DNA of 20,927 bases from a virus. This document shows, in pieces, positions 14,369 through 20,927 of the stretch. The DNA is taken from positions 1-20,927 of the IMG/VR virus record IMGVR_UViG_3300037635_000489; one strand, 5' to 3'. Position 1 is the stretch's first letter. Every line of letters begins with the position of its first letter. Position numbers and translations under genes: made by a program. The notes beneath the pieces are model-generated. The model worked only from the letters and a program-made list of their open reading frames with translations. It was not told the origin of the DNA and ran no database searches.

Positions 14369-14546
14369 ATCTTATATCTCCTTGGAAGGGCTTATCTGGT
14401 TCAGCGTAGACAACTTCTAAGTGACCCTCTCTTGCTATATCCAGAGATGTCTTAATCTGGGTTAAAGTGTTATCCAGATATCTGGGTATATCCTCAGAAT
14501 TAGAAGGAGCCGTAGATGGGTTAAACTTAGGGTAGTCTCTACTCAT
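14283..14546 (-). CDS. small tail/structural protein (87 residues)
   Basis: It starts ATGA-coupled to the stop of the tail nozzle-like gene (14546-14543). The first part has a helix (NTLTQIKTSLDIAREGHL). The end, DIRYADGTSWNPGSTGEGIY followed by FYNAAGSWVKL, is a short beta-rich unit with Trp-Asn-Pro and aromatic repeats, of the kind found in small phage tail and carbohydrate-facing proteins. Its final 86 bases overlap the start of the GNAT-like gene in another frame. Function is not known; a minor virion component is likely from context. Confidence 0.65.
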   Translation of the reverse strand: MSRDYPKFNPSTAPSNSEDIPRYLDNTLTQIKTSLDIAREGHLEVVYAEPDKPFQGDIRYADGTSWNPGSTGEGIYFYNAAGSWVKL

Positions 14547-16111
14547 CTACTTGACACCACTTCAGACTCTAGGGTAAATCCTGAAACAGAAAATGTAGTA
14601 TCAGCATCGCTCTCAAACTTTACCGCTATGTATCTTCCCTTGACTCTACAGTCTACCTTGTTGTCAGTACCTATAGTATATGTCACTGGGTCAGCATAGG
14701 AAACACCTTCAAAAGCGTTTAACTCTGACCCTACACTTATCTTTACTGTACCTGTACCACTTATACGAGGGTACATTCGGCTTATCTTTTTTATAGCGTC
14801 TGTTCTACCAGAGTGTAACCCTATACGTTCCAAGGTTGTAGTAAAACTTGTACCGTCAAAAGTAGTTCCTGAATCTGCTAGGTATAGTTTAGTACCGTTA
14901 GTTCCACACATTAACAGGGAGTCGATAGTAGGGTTATACTCCTGTTGAGCCCAAGCTAGAGTACTGTTGTTCCAAGTGTTTGTCGAGGCGGTCCAAGTGT
15001 TGGTAAGCGCAGGGTTTACCAATCCCTTCCCTATAAAGTTTACACTTGGTAACTCCCTTGTAGTCCAAGTATCGTCCCGGTAGTTCCAGATCAACGCCTT
15101 GTCTGGAAAACCGTTTGTTGCGTTGGTCTTGGGGTAACATATCCAAACCTCGTTTTCAATCTTGTTGTGCGTAAGGAATGTCTTACCAAAGTTTACGGTA
15201 TCAATTTCTGAGAACAAGAGTGTCTTCATCTTGTCATCAATAACACTTACAATGGAGTTACCGTTGTGTACTATCACATCGTCAGTAGACATTAAAACGT
15301 GCCTACCATCTCCAAGGTCTACTACAGCATCTCTGGCAAACAACCCTACATCTTTAAACTTGTCTCTTACGTTGAAGATGAATGTACCACCGACATACTG
15401 TAGCGAGTAGATACTATCCTCTTTGTAAACAATAAGTTCATCGCCTAGCTGAACAGCATTGAGCAAATGTCCCTTTGTACCACCTATGGTAACTTCCGCT
15501 GCTTCTGAAGCGGTGCTACTAGTTACCCAAGTATTAGCACCGTTAGTGGCTGCACCTTCTGGTATGGCATCGCTCCACCTTATTGTGTAAGGTTTTGCCG
15601 TACTACTGTCGGTCATATTCAGAGCTACAAGGTGGTTCTTAAACGGAACTATAGTCTTGCAACGCAGCGCAGCAGGCCAGTTAGGTAGGTCTGTAAACAG
15701 TGACCCTGCTTGTGTCAGGCTTTGCGGTACGTCTATACCGTTGTTTACCACCAGCACACCGCCTAGAACATCGCCTTGCCAGTTATTTGTAGTTCCTGCG
15801 AGAGTAGTATAAGCACCACTGGAACGTGTTACAGCAGCGTGGGTAGTTCCTGTAATCTTCTGTAGAGTTGTCAACCCACCGTATATCCAGAGAGAGTTAG
15901 CCCCTTGTAGAAAGTTTATTGTCCAGTACGGGGCCACAGTTGGTGTGCCTAGTACCTGAGAGTGTCCTGTAATCGTAGAGGCAGTCTTATCTGTAAATCT
16001 TGCGTTAAGCGCATTGCTGAAGAAATTAGGGGGCATATCATACGGAGATAAATCCGTATTGAAACTAAACCCTGATTGCTGCCCGTTTATATCAAATAAC
16101 TCTTTAGGCAT
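14543..16111 (-). CDS. tail nozzle/stabilisation protein, beta-propeller-like
   Basis: A 522-residue, Thr/Gly/Asn/Val-rich protein with repeated short beta-strand segments and Trp/Tyr at intervals, such as NSLWIYGGLTTLQKITG and NEVWICYPKTNATNGFPDKA. The opening, SGFSFNTDLSPYDMPPNFFS followed by NALNARF, matches the usual start of podovirus tail-tip proteins (an 'nlspydlpp...waldNvRf' style pattern, recalled not searched). The end has TFSVSGFTLESEVVSS. Such proteins form the distal tail nozzle (T7 gp12) or the tail stabilisation part (P22 gp10). It lies downstream of the adaptor gene with one 53-codon gene between, as expected. The beta-rich tail role is likely; nozzle versus stabilisation type is not decided. 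Confidence 0.75.
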   Translation of the reverse strand: MPKELFDINGQQSGFSFNTDLSPYDMPPNFFSNALNARFTDKTASTITGHSQVLGTPTVAPYWTINFLQGANSLWIYGGLTTLQKITGTTHAAVTRSSGAYTTLAGTTNNWQGDVLGGVLVVNNGIDVPQSLTQAGSLFTDLPNWPAALRCKTIVPFKNHLVALNMTDSSTAKPYTIRWSDAIPEGAATNGANTWVTSSTASEAAEVTIGGTKGHLLNAVQLGDELIVYKEDSIYSLQYVGGTFIFNVRDKFKDVGLFARDAVVDLGDGRHVLMSTDDVIVHNGNSIVSVIDDKMKTLLFSEIDTVNFGKTFLTHNKIENEVWICYPKTNATNGFPDKALIWNYRDDTWTTRELPSVNFIGKGLVNPALTNTWTASTNTWNNSTLAWAQQEYNPTIDSLLMCGTNGTKLYLADSGTTFDGTSFTTTLERIGLHSGRTDAIKKISRMYPRISGTGTVKISVGSELNAFEGVSYADPVTYTIGTDNKVDCRVKGRYIAVKFESDADTTFSVSGFTLESEVVSSR

Positions 16112-16272
16112 TAACCTGAACCTGTGGTTGTATTAGGAGGCCAAGAAGTAGACTCGTATTCCTGCAAAGAAACATATACAGGGTCAGTTGGGGTGCTATC
16201 TTCCATAAAGATATTACCGCCAGATTCCTGTAGTAATATCCAGTTCTCAGTAACCCAATTAGTATCAGGCAT
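16111..16272 (-). CDS. small protein between adaptor and tail nozzle (53 residues)
   Basis: The 160 bases between the two large tail genes are fully coding. The ATG shares bases with the adaptor stop (TAATG, 16274-16270) and the stop shares its last base with the next ATG (TAATG, 16113-16109). The product begins MPDTNWVTENWILLQESGGN and ends in a Pro/Thr/Gly-rich tail (SWPPNTTTGSG). The phrase NWILLQESGGNIFMED resembles the 'L-x-E-x-G-x-x-x-x-E' turns of small phage tail proteins. Perfect coupling on both sides makes it a real gene. Its role is unknown, probably a minor tail component. Confidence 0.75.
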   Translation of the reverse strand: MPDTNWVTENWILLQESGGNIFMEDSTPTDPVYVSLQEYESTSWPPNTTTGSG

Positions 16273-16922
16273 TACGCACCTCGTCTGACTAAGCTACCGG
16301 GATCACCTTGAACAGTCATTGTCATTACCGTACCACCGTATCTAGCTTTCTCCTCTGCCTCTGTTACACTTGCAAGAGCAGCGTTGTAAAGAGAGTCGAA
16401 CCTGCCTAGTTGCTCTGTATCGTTTAAGAACACTGCTCCTTCTTTACACGAACCAAATAGGTATAAGTCTGGAAACTCTGTCAATATATCGTTAGTTGTA
16501 TTTGTATCAGAAAGAGTAACTAATTTTCTAAAGTAGTTTATACCTACTTCGTATACAGCATCAGGTGTTGGGTATAGTTTAATATTTTTACCAAGATTGG
16601 TATATGCTCTAGGATACCCATTAATCAAGCCTCCGTATTCCCGTGTACCTGATTCTGGAGAAACATAGTCTAGGGCGTAGCTATCGTTAGTAGTGTTATA
16701 GGTTATATTACGCAACTCTATTAAATCAGAAGGCAAGTCGTAAAACTCTGTCCCTGCTGTAGTTGAAGTTGTTGCCCTAACCAGATTAACCCTAACTCTT
16801 AAATCACGATTAAGCCTGTTCTCCGTCAGTGTAATAAAATCTGGAATAACAGCAGTGAGATCGTCACGCTCCAAATAGTTAGCAACACTTGTTTTCAAAT
16901 CTGTATAGGTGGCTAGACTCAC
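16272..16922 (-). CDS. head-tail adaptor / tail tube protein (T7 gp11-like)
   Basis: A 216-residue protein beginning SLATYTDLKTSVANYLERDD followed by LTAVIPDFITLTENRLNRDL. This helical opening is characteristic of adaptor proteins that dock under the portal in podoviruses. The centre is beta-rich (EFYDLPSDLIELRNITYN, KLYPTPDAVYEVGINYFRKL), and the end returns to helix (FDSLYNAALASVTEAEEKAR). It connects portal and nozzle. It starts three bases after the 102-residue gene and is coupled to the 53-residue gene. The portal itself is not in the window and presumably lies to the right of 20927. Confidence 0.8.
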   Translation of the reverse strand: MSLATYTDLKTSVANYLERDDLTAVIPDFITLTENRLNRDLRVRVNLVRATTSTTAGTEFYDLPSDLIELRNITYNTTNDSYALDYVSPESGTREYGGLINGYPRAYTNLGKNIKLYPTPDAVYEVGINYFRKLVTLSDTNTTNDILTEFPDLYLFGSCKEGAVFLNDTEQLGRFDSLYNAALASVTEAEEKARYGGTVMTMTVQGDPGSLVRRGA

Positions 16923-16925
16923 TTG

Positions 16926-17234
16926 CTAAATCCTGCTGTTGTGAGTACGGAGATACGCATACTCTGGATCGTTTAAAAGTTGCTTGACTTTGGGCATATG
17001 GTCCTTATTCATAACATCTATGCCTAGCTCAGTTCTCCACTTCTCTATAACTATAAGAGGAATACTAGCTACTTTACGCATACCTAAAGGACCACCTTCC
17101 GTACCATATATGGAATCGCCGTTGATTTCCTTCTTGTTCATGTCAAGCAAAGGCTGTACGTCCTGTACTGAATGTACTACCGCTTTATCTTCGGTATGAT
17201 CGTACCTGAAATCTCTTTTGATCGGGTCACTCAC
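16926..17234 (-). CDS. conserved-looking small virion protein (102 residues)
   Basis: The first gene after the capsid terminator. It is charged at the start (DPIKRDFRYDHTEDKAVVHS), has a central region GDSIYGTEGGPLGMRKVASI, and ends with a helix and the sequence LLNDPEYAYLRTHNSRI. The ending DPEYAYLRT recalls small proteins that often lie between capsid and adaptor genes in podoviruses (recalled, not searched). It is helical and soluble with no membrane part. A role in head completion is suggested by position only. Confidence 0.65.
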   Translation of the reverse strand: MSDPIKRDFRYDHTEDKAVVHSVQDVQPLLDMNKKEINGDSIYGTEGGPLGMRKVASIPLIVIEKWRTELGIDVMNKDHMPKVKQLLNDPEYAYLRTHNSRI

Positions 17235-17248
17235 TATTCAAATCTCCT

Positions 17249-17280
17249 CAAAAGTGGGAGAGGTCATTACGACCCCTCCC
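17249..17280 (-). terminator. rho-independent terminator after the capsid gene
   Basis: Read on the - strand, GGGAGGGGTC (17280-17271), loop GTAAT and GACCTCTCCC (17265-17256) form a 10-bp stem with one G-U pair. The bases AC TTTT G (TTTT at 17253-17250) follow. It lies 14 bases after the capsid gene stop and before the next ATG at 17234, the same place as the major terminator in T7, where partial read-through gives abundant capsid and less tail protein. Confidence 0.8.
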
Positions 17281-17293
17281 GTAGTTGAACAGT

Positions 17294-18256
17294 CTAGGTA
17301 AGATCGTAAACTGCACCGTGTCCTTTTTCGTTGTCCACCTGTAAGGTGTACTCAGCGATAATAGCACGTTGCTCACCGTCAGAAGTACTAGCGACTTCAC
17401 GGGTTGCAAACGGACGCAAGTAAGCGATCTTGTAGTACTCAGGATCAAGAAGCCATACATCCCTAGCCCGTTGGAAACGGTTAGGAACAACAGCCATCTC
17501 ACCAAAGTCGGATACATAGATATCCATACCACCGATTATACGTTGATCGGCAGTGTCGGTCCAGTTAGAAACACCGCTTGCTCCGCCTACACCTACAAAG
17601 CTAGAAAACGTCTGCTTCTTCGCAGGGGCCATCATCAAGTACTTAGTATCAGCACCGTTGTTGTAAGCAAGAAGAATCGTAGCTTTCAACAGTGTTTCCG
17701 TAAAGGCACGTTGCGTACCATCAGTACGAGCAGCACCCGCACCGCCAGAACCAGCCGCCGTACCACCACTACCAACACTGGCATTAGTGGTTATATAGGA
17801 GGCAAAAGAGCCAAGTTTACGAACAGTACTATCCGCAGACATAGCCGTTTTAGCTTGATTGGTTCCTATAAGAGAGGTTTCCATATCTCGCTTTAGTTCT
17901 TTAGCCCGTTTGGACATCTGGTAAGCAAGCTCTTCCTTACGACCAGCTTTAGACACGGCGTCTAACGTACCAGAAACCAGCGTAGTTTTCAAGCTGATCT
18001 GGCAGATATTACCAAGTCTAGTAGTTGCGGCAGGTTCGGCAGCAGTAAGCGTTGAACCTTCCTCGTTAAAGTTAGTAGCGGCAGCAGCAGTAAGAGCGTC
18101 TGTTTGCCACTCGTGATTTACAGCAGTGGCATCAGTCCGACCACCCATAGTCATAAAGGGCGTGTCTGTCGGAGAGATGTCGTATATTACGTTCTCAAGG
18201 TCTTCTCTAAGACCTGCTGAGGAGAATGTAACATATACTCCAGTAGGTTGTGCCAT
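17294..18256 (-). CDS. major capsid protein (HK97 fold, DUF5309/SU10-type)
   Basis: A 320-residue capsid protein. The opening, EDLENVIYDISPTDTPFMTM then NHEWQTDAL, matches the N-terminal pattern of DUF5309-type capsid proteins (an early 'I...I.p..TPF......+.....W' motif). Helical stretches with GRKEELAYQMSKRAKELKRD (about 118-137) suit the HK97 spine helix. A Gly/Ala-rich insertion lies near residues 160-180 (GSGGTAAGSGGAGAARTDG). The C-terminal part (REVASTSDGEQRAIIAEYTL) fits the final beta strands. Its ATG is preceded by AAAGG. It is flanked by scaffold upstream and a strong terminator downstream, the classic capsid setting. Family-level recognition is by memory of the motif. Confidence 0.88.
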   Translation of the reverse strand: MAQPTGVYVTFSSAGLREDLENVIYDISPTDTPFMTMGGRTDATAVNHEWQTDALTAAAATNFNEEGSTLTAAEPAATTRLGNICQISLKTTLVSGTLDAVSKAGRKEELAYQMSKRAKELKRDMETSLIGTNQAKTAMSADSTVRKLGSFASYITTNASVGSGGTAAGSGGAGAARTDGTQRAFTETLLKATILLAYNNGADTKYLMMAPAKKQTFSSFVGVGGASGVSNWTDTADQRIIGGMDIYVSDFGEMAVVPNRFQRARDVWLLDPEYYKIAYLRPFATREVASTSDGEQRAIIAEYTLQVDNEKGHGAVYDLT

Positions 18257-18284
18257 GATTGGCCCTTTCTTTCAAAGTTAAAGT

Positions 18285-19253
18285 TTACACAAAATCAAGA
18301 AAGACCTTCGCACCATCACGAACATGACCAGTCTTTTTGAGTCTATCTCGTTTAGCTGTTAAAGCCTTACGAGACTTTTGTTTTTTAGACTCAGGTGTTC
18401 CAGATTTTACAACCTTGGGAACATTCTTTTTCTTAGCTTTGGAGGTTCCTTTAGTAGCTTTATCCTGTAGCATGGATTTGTATAAAACCATTACTACACG
18501 ATGGTCTGTAATGCCATCAACATCCTCTTTAGAGAATCCCAAATCTTTCATGGCATATTCTCTAAGTTGGTTTTTAACAGCAGGGTCAGCATACTCAGGA
18601 AGTGCTTGGACAAGTTTATCAGCTTCAGTTTCAACGTGTTTCTGCAAGTGTTCTGCGTACTCTTGTTGTTGCTGTCGCTGCACTCTTTGCTGCTCCACGT
18701 TTACTTGTTGCAGCTTATCCTTTGCATCTTGAAACTCCATTCTCTTTTCCATATATTCCATAGGATCAGATTCTTTCAACTCTTTCCAATCGACAGTGTT
18801 GAATTTCTGTAACTCCATGTTCTGGAATTGAGAAGCATTTTCCAAGACCTGTGTGTACTGCGACCTTTCCTGCTGAACGGCACTCAGGTTAGCTTCGTAA
18901 GCTTTCCTCTGTTCTGCTAGAGACTGTGACTTTCTCGTGTAATCCGATTGTCTCTGGTAGCCGTTTCGGAGTTCGTCAAGACTGACCTCAAATTCCTCAC
19001 CGTCAACTTTGACACTGTAGGAAGGCGGGGTTTCTTCAGGAACTTCCTCCTCTTCTACCTCTTCTTCAGAAACTTCATCCGATTCCTCTTCTGCTGAAAG
19101 TTCTTCAACGTCCGTATCTTCTTCTTCAGTTTCTACTGATGCTGGTTCAGGATTAGTGCTTTCTTCACTTCCAAACATGACATCATACATACTCAGTTGT
19201 CGATCCTCGACTTCCGCTTTTTCTTCTTGCGGATTGGTCTGATCTTCGTTCAT
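18285..19253 (-). CDS. capsid scaffolding protein
   Basis: A 322-residue, highly charged helical protein directly upstream of the capsid gene. Residues about 40-80 form an acidic Glu/Asp-rich tract (DTDVEELSAEEESDEVSEEE). A compact piece (SYSVKVDGEEFEVSLDELRN, about 80-100) is followed by long Gln/Glu/Arg coiled-coil helices (NVEQQRVQRQQQQEYAEHLQ). The end is strongly basic (KSGTPESKKQKSRKALTAKR). An acidic start, coiled-coil body and basic tail that can bind capsid subunits are standard for scaffolds. They guide procapsid assembly and leave the head. Position and composition agree, so the call is fairly secure. Confidence 0.85.
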   Translation of the reverse strand: MNEDQTNPQEEKAEVEDRQLSMYDVMFGSEESTNPEPASVETEEEDTDVEELSAEEESDEVSEEEVEEEEVPEETPPSYSVKVDGEEFEVSLDELRNGYQRQSDYTRKSQSLAEQRKAYEANLSAVQQERSQYTQVLENASQFQNMELQKFNTVDWKELKESDPMEYMEKRMEFQDAKDKLQQVNVEQQRVQRQQQQEYAEHLQKHVETEADKLVQALPEYADPAVKNQLREYAMKDLGFSKEDVDGITDHRVVMVLYKSMLQDKATKGTSKAKKKNVPKVVKSGTPESKKQKSRKALTAKRDRLKKTGHVRDGAKVFLDFV

Positions 19254-19265
19254 TACGTTCTCCCT

Positions 19266-19484
19266 TTAAGGATTTTCTATCTTGTCACTTTGTACTAGGG
19301 CATTTAGGTCTTCTGTAATAGAACGCAATGCGTCTAGTCGTAGCCAACAAGATTCTCTTGTTTCAGATGAATCGGCTAATTTCCATTCTTGGATAATACT
19401 ATTTTCCATCTTTGAAAGTAATTCTTGGAATACTTCATTGGTTAAAATAATATTAGCTTGAACAGCCCGTTCTCTTGTATTCAT
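19266..19484 (-). CDS. hypothetical protein (72 residues), helical, before the scaffold gene
   Basis: A helical protein coupled to the upstream basic-protein gene by TAATG (19486-19482). It runs AVQANIILTNEVFQELLSKM, then SIIQEWKLADSSETRESCWL, then LRSITEDLNALVQSD. Helix-turn-helix-turn-helix packing with Trp at two points resembles small proteins often encoded between portal and scaffold genes in podoviruses (recalled, not searched). There is no membrane or signal segment. Function unknown. Confidence 0.65.
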   Translation of the reverse strand: MNTRERAVQANIILTNEVFQELLSKMENSIIQEWKLADSSETRESCWLRLDALRSITEDLNALVQSDKIENP

Positions 19485-19630
19485 TAGCCTTTGCTGTTCC
19501 CCATGATATCGCCTTTGTAGTAACGATTACCGTGAGCCGTTACAGTTGGGAAGTTTTTATTCCCTGTATTACCGTGAGGTAATTTACGATTGCCTTTAGT
19601 TTTGGCAACACCTGTTCCACTATATTTCAT
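19484..19630 (-). CDS. small basic protein (48 residues)
   Basis: ATG 19630 overlaps the last 11 bases of the cysteine-rich gene in another frame. The stop at 19486-19484 shares its last base with the next ATG (TAATG). The product begins MKYSGTGVAKTKGNRKLPHG and carries many Lys, Arg, Asn and Gly residues with two HGN repeats (HGNTGN, AHGNRYY). It is basic and Gly/Asn-rich, so probably extended or nucleic-acid/capsid binding. The close coupling on both sides supports a real gene. No family is recognised. Confidence 0.7.
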   Translation of the reverse strand: MKYSGTGVAKTKGNRKLPHGNTGNKNFPTVTAHGNRYYKGDIMGNSKG

Positions 19631-19751
19631 TTTCTTCTGTCCTTTGGCAGCAGTTGCAAGGGTTATCTGTGTTGCACTCGCAAGGATCGCAAGCGCAGTC
19701 TGGGTTATTACACTTATGGTAATAGTCTTCCATTGGGATAGTGTAGCTCAT
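19620..19751 (-). CDS. 43-residue cysteine-rich, metallothionein-like protein
   Basis: The ATG overlaps the stop of the tail-fibre gene as ATGA (19751-19748), and the gene ends at TAG 19622-19620. Eight cysteines lie within 22 residues: Cys14, 19, 21, 24, 26, 32, 34 and 35, in KCNNPDCACDPCECN and NPCNCC. The C-x-C, C-x2-C and CC spacings, with almost no hydrophobic residues between, are those of a metallothionein that wraps Zn, Cu or Cd ions. Zinc fingers need fewer and more widely spaced Cys. His12 could add a ligand. The protein would act in the infected cell by holding metal or buffering oxidants, or be packaged. The coding call is good; metal binding is a strong but untested inference. 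Confidence 0.75.
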   Translation of the reverse strand: MSYTIPMEDYYHKCNNPDCACDPCECNTDNPCNCCQRTEENEI

Positions 19752-20236
19752 GTTTTAATCAAGAAGTTAATAGGTTGGTAGCTAAGAGTAGTAGACTCTG
19801 TTCCTATGGCCTTTGTCTGTGCCGTCCCTAAGACAAATCCAGTGCCAACTCCTATAGGTATATGCGCTCTAAAGTCTGGTACTTGTACATTACCACTAGA
19901 GGTTCCAAACACTGTACCTATCACTGCGTAAAGCGCAGAGTATGTTGTGTTGCTATACACACTACCATCGCAAAGTAGCCAATCTTTAACACCGCTGATA
20001 GTCTCTGTGGTAGGTGCTGTTCCTGAAGCAAACATCACTATAGTACCCACCTCAAAGCCAAGTTTGTTCATCTGTGCGCTAGTTTGCGTAACAGCCGTGG
20101 TAGCCAAGTTTGGAAACTGCGCTTTTAGTACTGATTTAACCAGCCGTACATGATCGTCACCCTCAGAAATGTTATCTCCAGCAGCAGGGTAAGCGGTATT
20201 TAGCTGGCTTATATATGTCGCAGATTCTACAGTCAT
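19748..20236 (-). CDS. tail fibre protein with phage tail-collar domain
   Basis: A 162-residue protein. The opening (YISQLNTAYPAAGDNISEGD, then DHVRLVKSVLKAQFPNL) is the common N-terminal tether of fibre proteins. Residues about 65-140 form a tail-collar domain: VGTIVMFASGTAP, DWLLCDGSVYSNTTYSALYA, VIGTVFG, VQVPDFRAHIPIGVG. In known relatives the fibre binds the host surface, here in a very short form. It overlaps the secreted-protein gene and the Cys-rich gene by ATGA junctions on both sides. The domain is clear; whether it is the main receptor-binding protein is not known, since no long fibre gene is in the window. Confidence 0.85.
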   Translation of the reverse strand: MTVESATYISQLNTAYPAAGDNISEGDDHVRLVKSVLKAQFPNLATTAVTQTSAQMNKLGFEVGTIVMFASGTAPTTETISGVKDWLLCDGSVYSNTTYSALYAVIGTVFGTSSGNVQVPDFRAHIPIGVGTGFVLGTAQTKAIGTESTTLSYQPINFLIKT

Positions 20237-20571
20237 GTTGGTTCACCTAGTTCTTTTAGTTCTTGTTCTTTCATAAGAGGGCCGTTTAAAATATTACCGT
20301 GATAGTTAGGAGCAGTGCAGTACTTACCAGTTAATCGGCTTTTAAAGAATACTGTAAAACTTCTGTCACTTTTGAAGAACCAGAGAGGTAGTCCTGTTCT
20401 GGTTATTCCTGCAAAGACTAGAGTTTGCCCCTTCTCTCCTGTCTCTTGTTCTACTTGCTCGTAAGAGCTTATGCAATACATATTACCTGTTTGAGCGTGT
20501 AGCGAGGTGTTCAGAGCTATGCTTGCCACTGCGAGAGAAGCTATGAATATTAAGGTTTGTCTAATCTTCAA
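20233..20571 (-). CDS. secreted hypothetical protein with signal peptide (112 residues)
   Basis: The N-terminus KIRQTLIFIASLAVASIALN has a basic start and a hydrophobic core followed by SLHAQ, a typical signal peptidase I site (cleavage probably after HAQ or HA). The mature part holds two Cys (YCISSYEQVEQETGEKG and GKYCTAPNYHG) that could form a disulfide, with a beta-rich centre (TLVFAGITRTGLPLWFFKSD). Export of a phage protein to the periplasm in the fibre cluster is unusual. It may act on the host envelope or exclude other phages, or simply be a moron-type gene. No family is assigned. Confidence 0.7.
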   Translation of the reverse strand: MKIRQTLIFIASLAVASIALNTSLHAQTGNMYCISSYEQVEQETGEKGQTLVFAGITRTGLPLWFFKSDRSFTVFFKSRLTGKYCTAPNYHGNILNGPLMKEQELKELGEPT

Positions 20572-20586
20572 TGGTATTGCCTTCTC

Positions 20587-20916
20587 CTACGGCTTCACAG
20601 GCCAAATGGGGTTTTCAGGGTCATCCGTGTTTGCTGGCATGTCGCGTAGTAACTGACGGTAGTTTAATTGCGCCTCAGTTGCATTGCCCCGCATCACCCA
20701 CCAATCGCTTTCTTCCAATCGCTTATCGCGCTCCACTCGGAGCAGCCGCATTGGTTCCGCTGCCGTTAATCTTGAGATTTCTGCATTGATTTCTGAATCA
20801 GTTGGGCGGTCTTGACTTTCGTCATGCCAGATAATTGCACCAAGATTATTCCCAGTAACGGTCCATTCTGCGTGAGGTCGCAAAGAAGACAAAGCCTCTG
20901 GTATGTAATAATTCAT
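20587..20916 (-). CDS. tail-fibre assembly-like protein (109 residues)
   Basis: The C-terminal half carries RLLRVERDKRLEESDWWVMR, then NYRQLLRDMPANTDDPENPI and WPVKP. This RD-x-L-L-x-x-SDW...YR-x-x-LRD-x-P...WPxKP pattern is the hallmark of phage tail-fibre assembly/XkdW-like proteins that help fibres fold or attach. The N-terminus (MNYYIPEALSSLRPHAEWTV, GAIIWHD) is a small beta region. It lies upstream of the secreted and tail-fibre genes in the same operon. ATG 20916 is 11 bases from the end of the window; further upstream context is missing. The pattern is recognised from memory. Confidence 0.78.
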   Translation of the reverse strand: MNYYIPEALSSLRPHAEWTVTGNNLGAIIWHDESQDRPTDSEINAEISRLTAAEPMRLLRVERDKRLEESDWWVMRGNATEAQLNYRQLLRDMPANTDDPENPIWPVKP

Positions 20917-20927
20917 GCTCCCACCTC

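Noticed and set aside
17369-17896. A 175-codon open frame on the + strand
   Set aside because: It lies entirely antisense to the capsid gene, is Thr/Ser/Arg-rich in the way a mirrored frame would be, and has no ribosome site or neighbours on its strand.
18337-18812. Two + strand open frames opposite the scaffold gene with many Cys, Leu and Ser
   Set aside because: Cysteine and leucine runs come from the complement of Gln/Glu/Lys codons in the scaffold; there is no coding support.
1-20927. tRNA genes, integrase, attachment sites, IS elements and T7-type promoters
   Set aside because: None could be recognised by eye on either strand; promoters probably lie outside the window at the outer ends of the two modules.

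Overview
This window is part of a lytic, tailed-phage genome, most likely a marine T7-like (podovirus) phage of a Gram-negative host. Support comes from a family A DNA polymerase C-terminus, a gp2.5-like single-strand binding protein, a recombination-type exonuclease, a class II (B12-dependent) ribonucleotide reductase, a scaffold/capsid/adaptor set, a T7-like series of internal virion proteins, and a lysis block with a lipoprotein spanin. No integrase, repressor, IS element, tRNA, CRISPR array or bacterial housekeeping gene was seen. Class II reductase, family A polymerase and podovirus structural genes together recall marine roseobacter phages of the cobavirus type; that placement is an inference and was not tested.

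Layout. Bases 1-4425 (+ strand) are a tightly packed replication and nucleotide-metabolism module: polymerase end, SSB, a GIY-YIG endonuclease, a PD-(D/E)XK nuclease with a probable Fe-S cluster, a small protein, ribonucleotide reductase, one uncertain small reading frame and a coiled-coil protein. A hairpin at 4451-4473 separates this from everything to its right, which is on the - strand and converges on it. Read in the direction of transcription (right to left), the - strand carries: tail-fibre assembly-like protein, secreted protein, tail-collar fibre protein, a 43-residue cysteine-rich (metallothionein-like) protein, a 48-residue basic protein, a 72-residue protein, scaffold, major capsid protein, a strong terminator, a 102-residue protein, head-tail adaptor, a 53-residue protein, tail nozzle/stabilisation-like protein, an 87-residue protein, a GNAT-like protein, internal virion proteins (288, 165, 412 and 987 residues), a stand-alone lytic transglycosylase, four small membrane proteins, an overlapping Rz/Rz1-like pair, a 32-residue zinc-knuckle protein, a Gly/Ser-rich protein and a final gene that is split by a frameshift.

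How it works together. The left module copies and recombines DNA and supplies dNTPs. The right module builds the capsid, the tail and the internal proteins ejected with the DNA, then lyses the host. Most - strand genes touch or overlap by 1-4 bases (ATGA or TAATG junctions), so they are probably translationally coupled. The hairpin after the capsid gene matches the expected position for lowering expression of tail genes relative to capsid.

The most interesting items are several tiny genes below normal calling thresholds (a cysteine-rich metallothionein-like protein at 19620-19751, a two-knuckle zinc protein at 6224-6322, and a 53-residue protein at 16111-16272). The other main item is the terminal gene at 4473-5350, whose two halves join by a -1 shift at GGG GGA TAA and whose C-terminus carries an ADP-ribosyltransferase-like R-S-ExE pattern.
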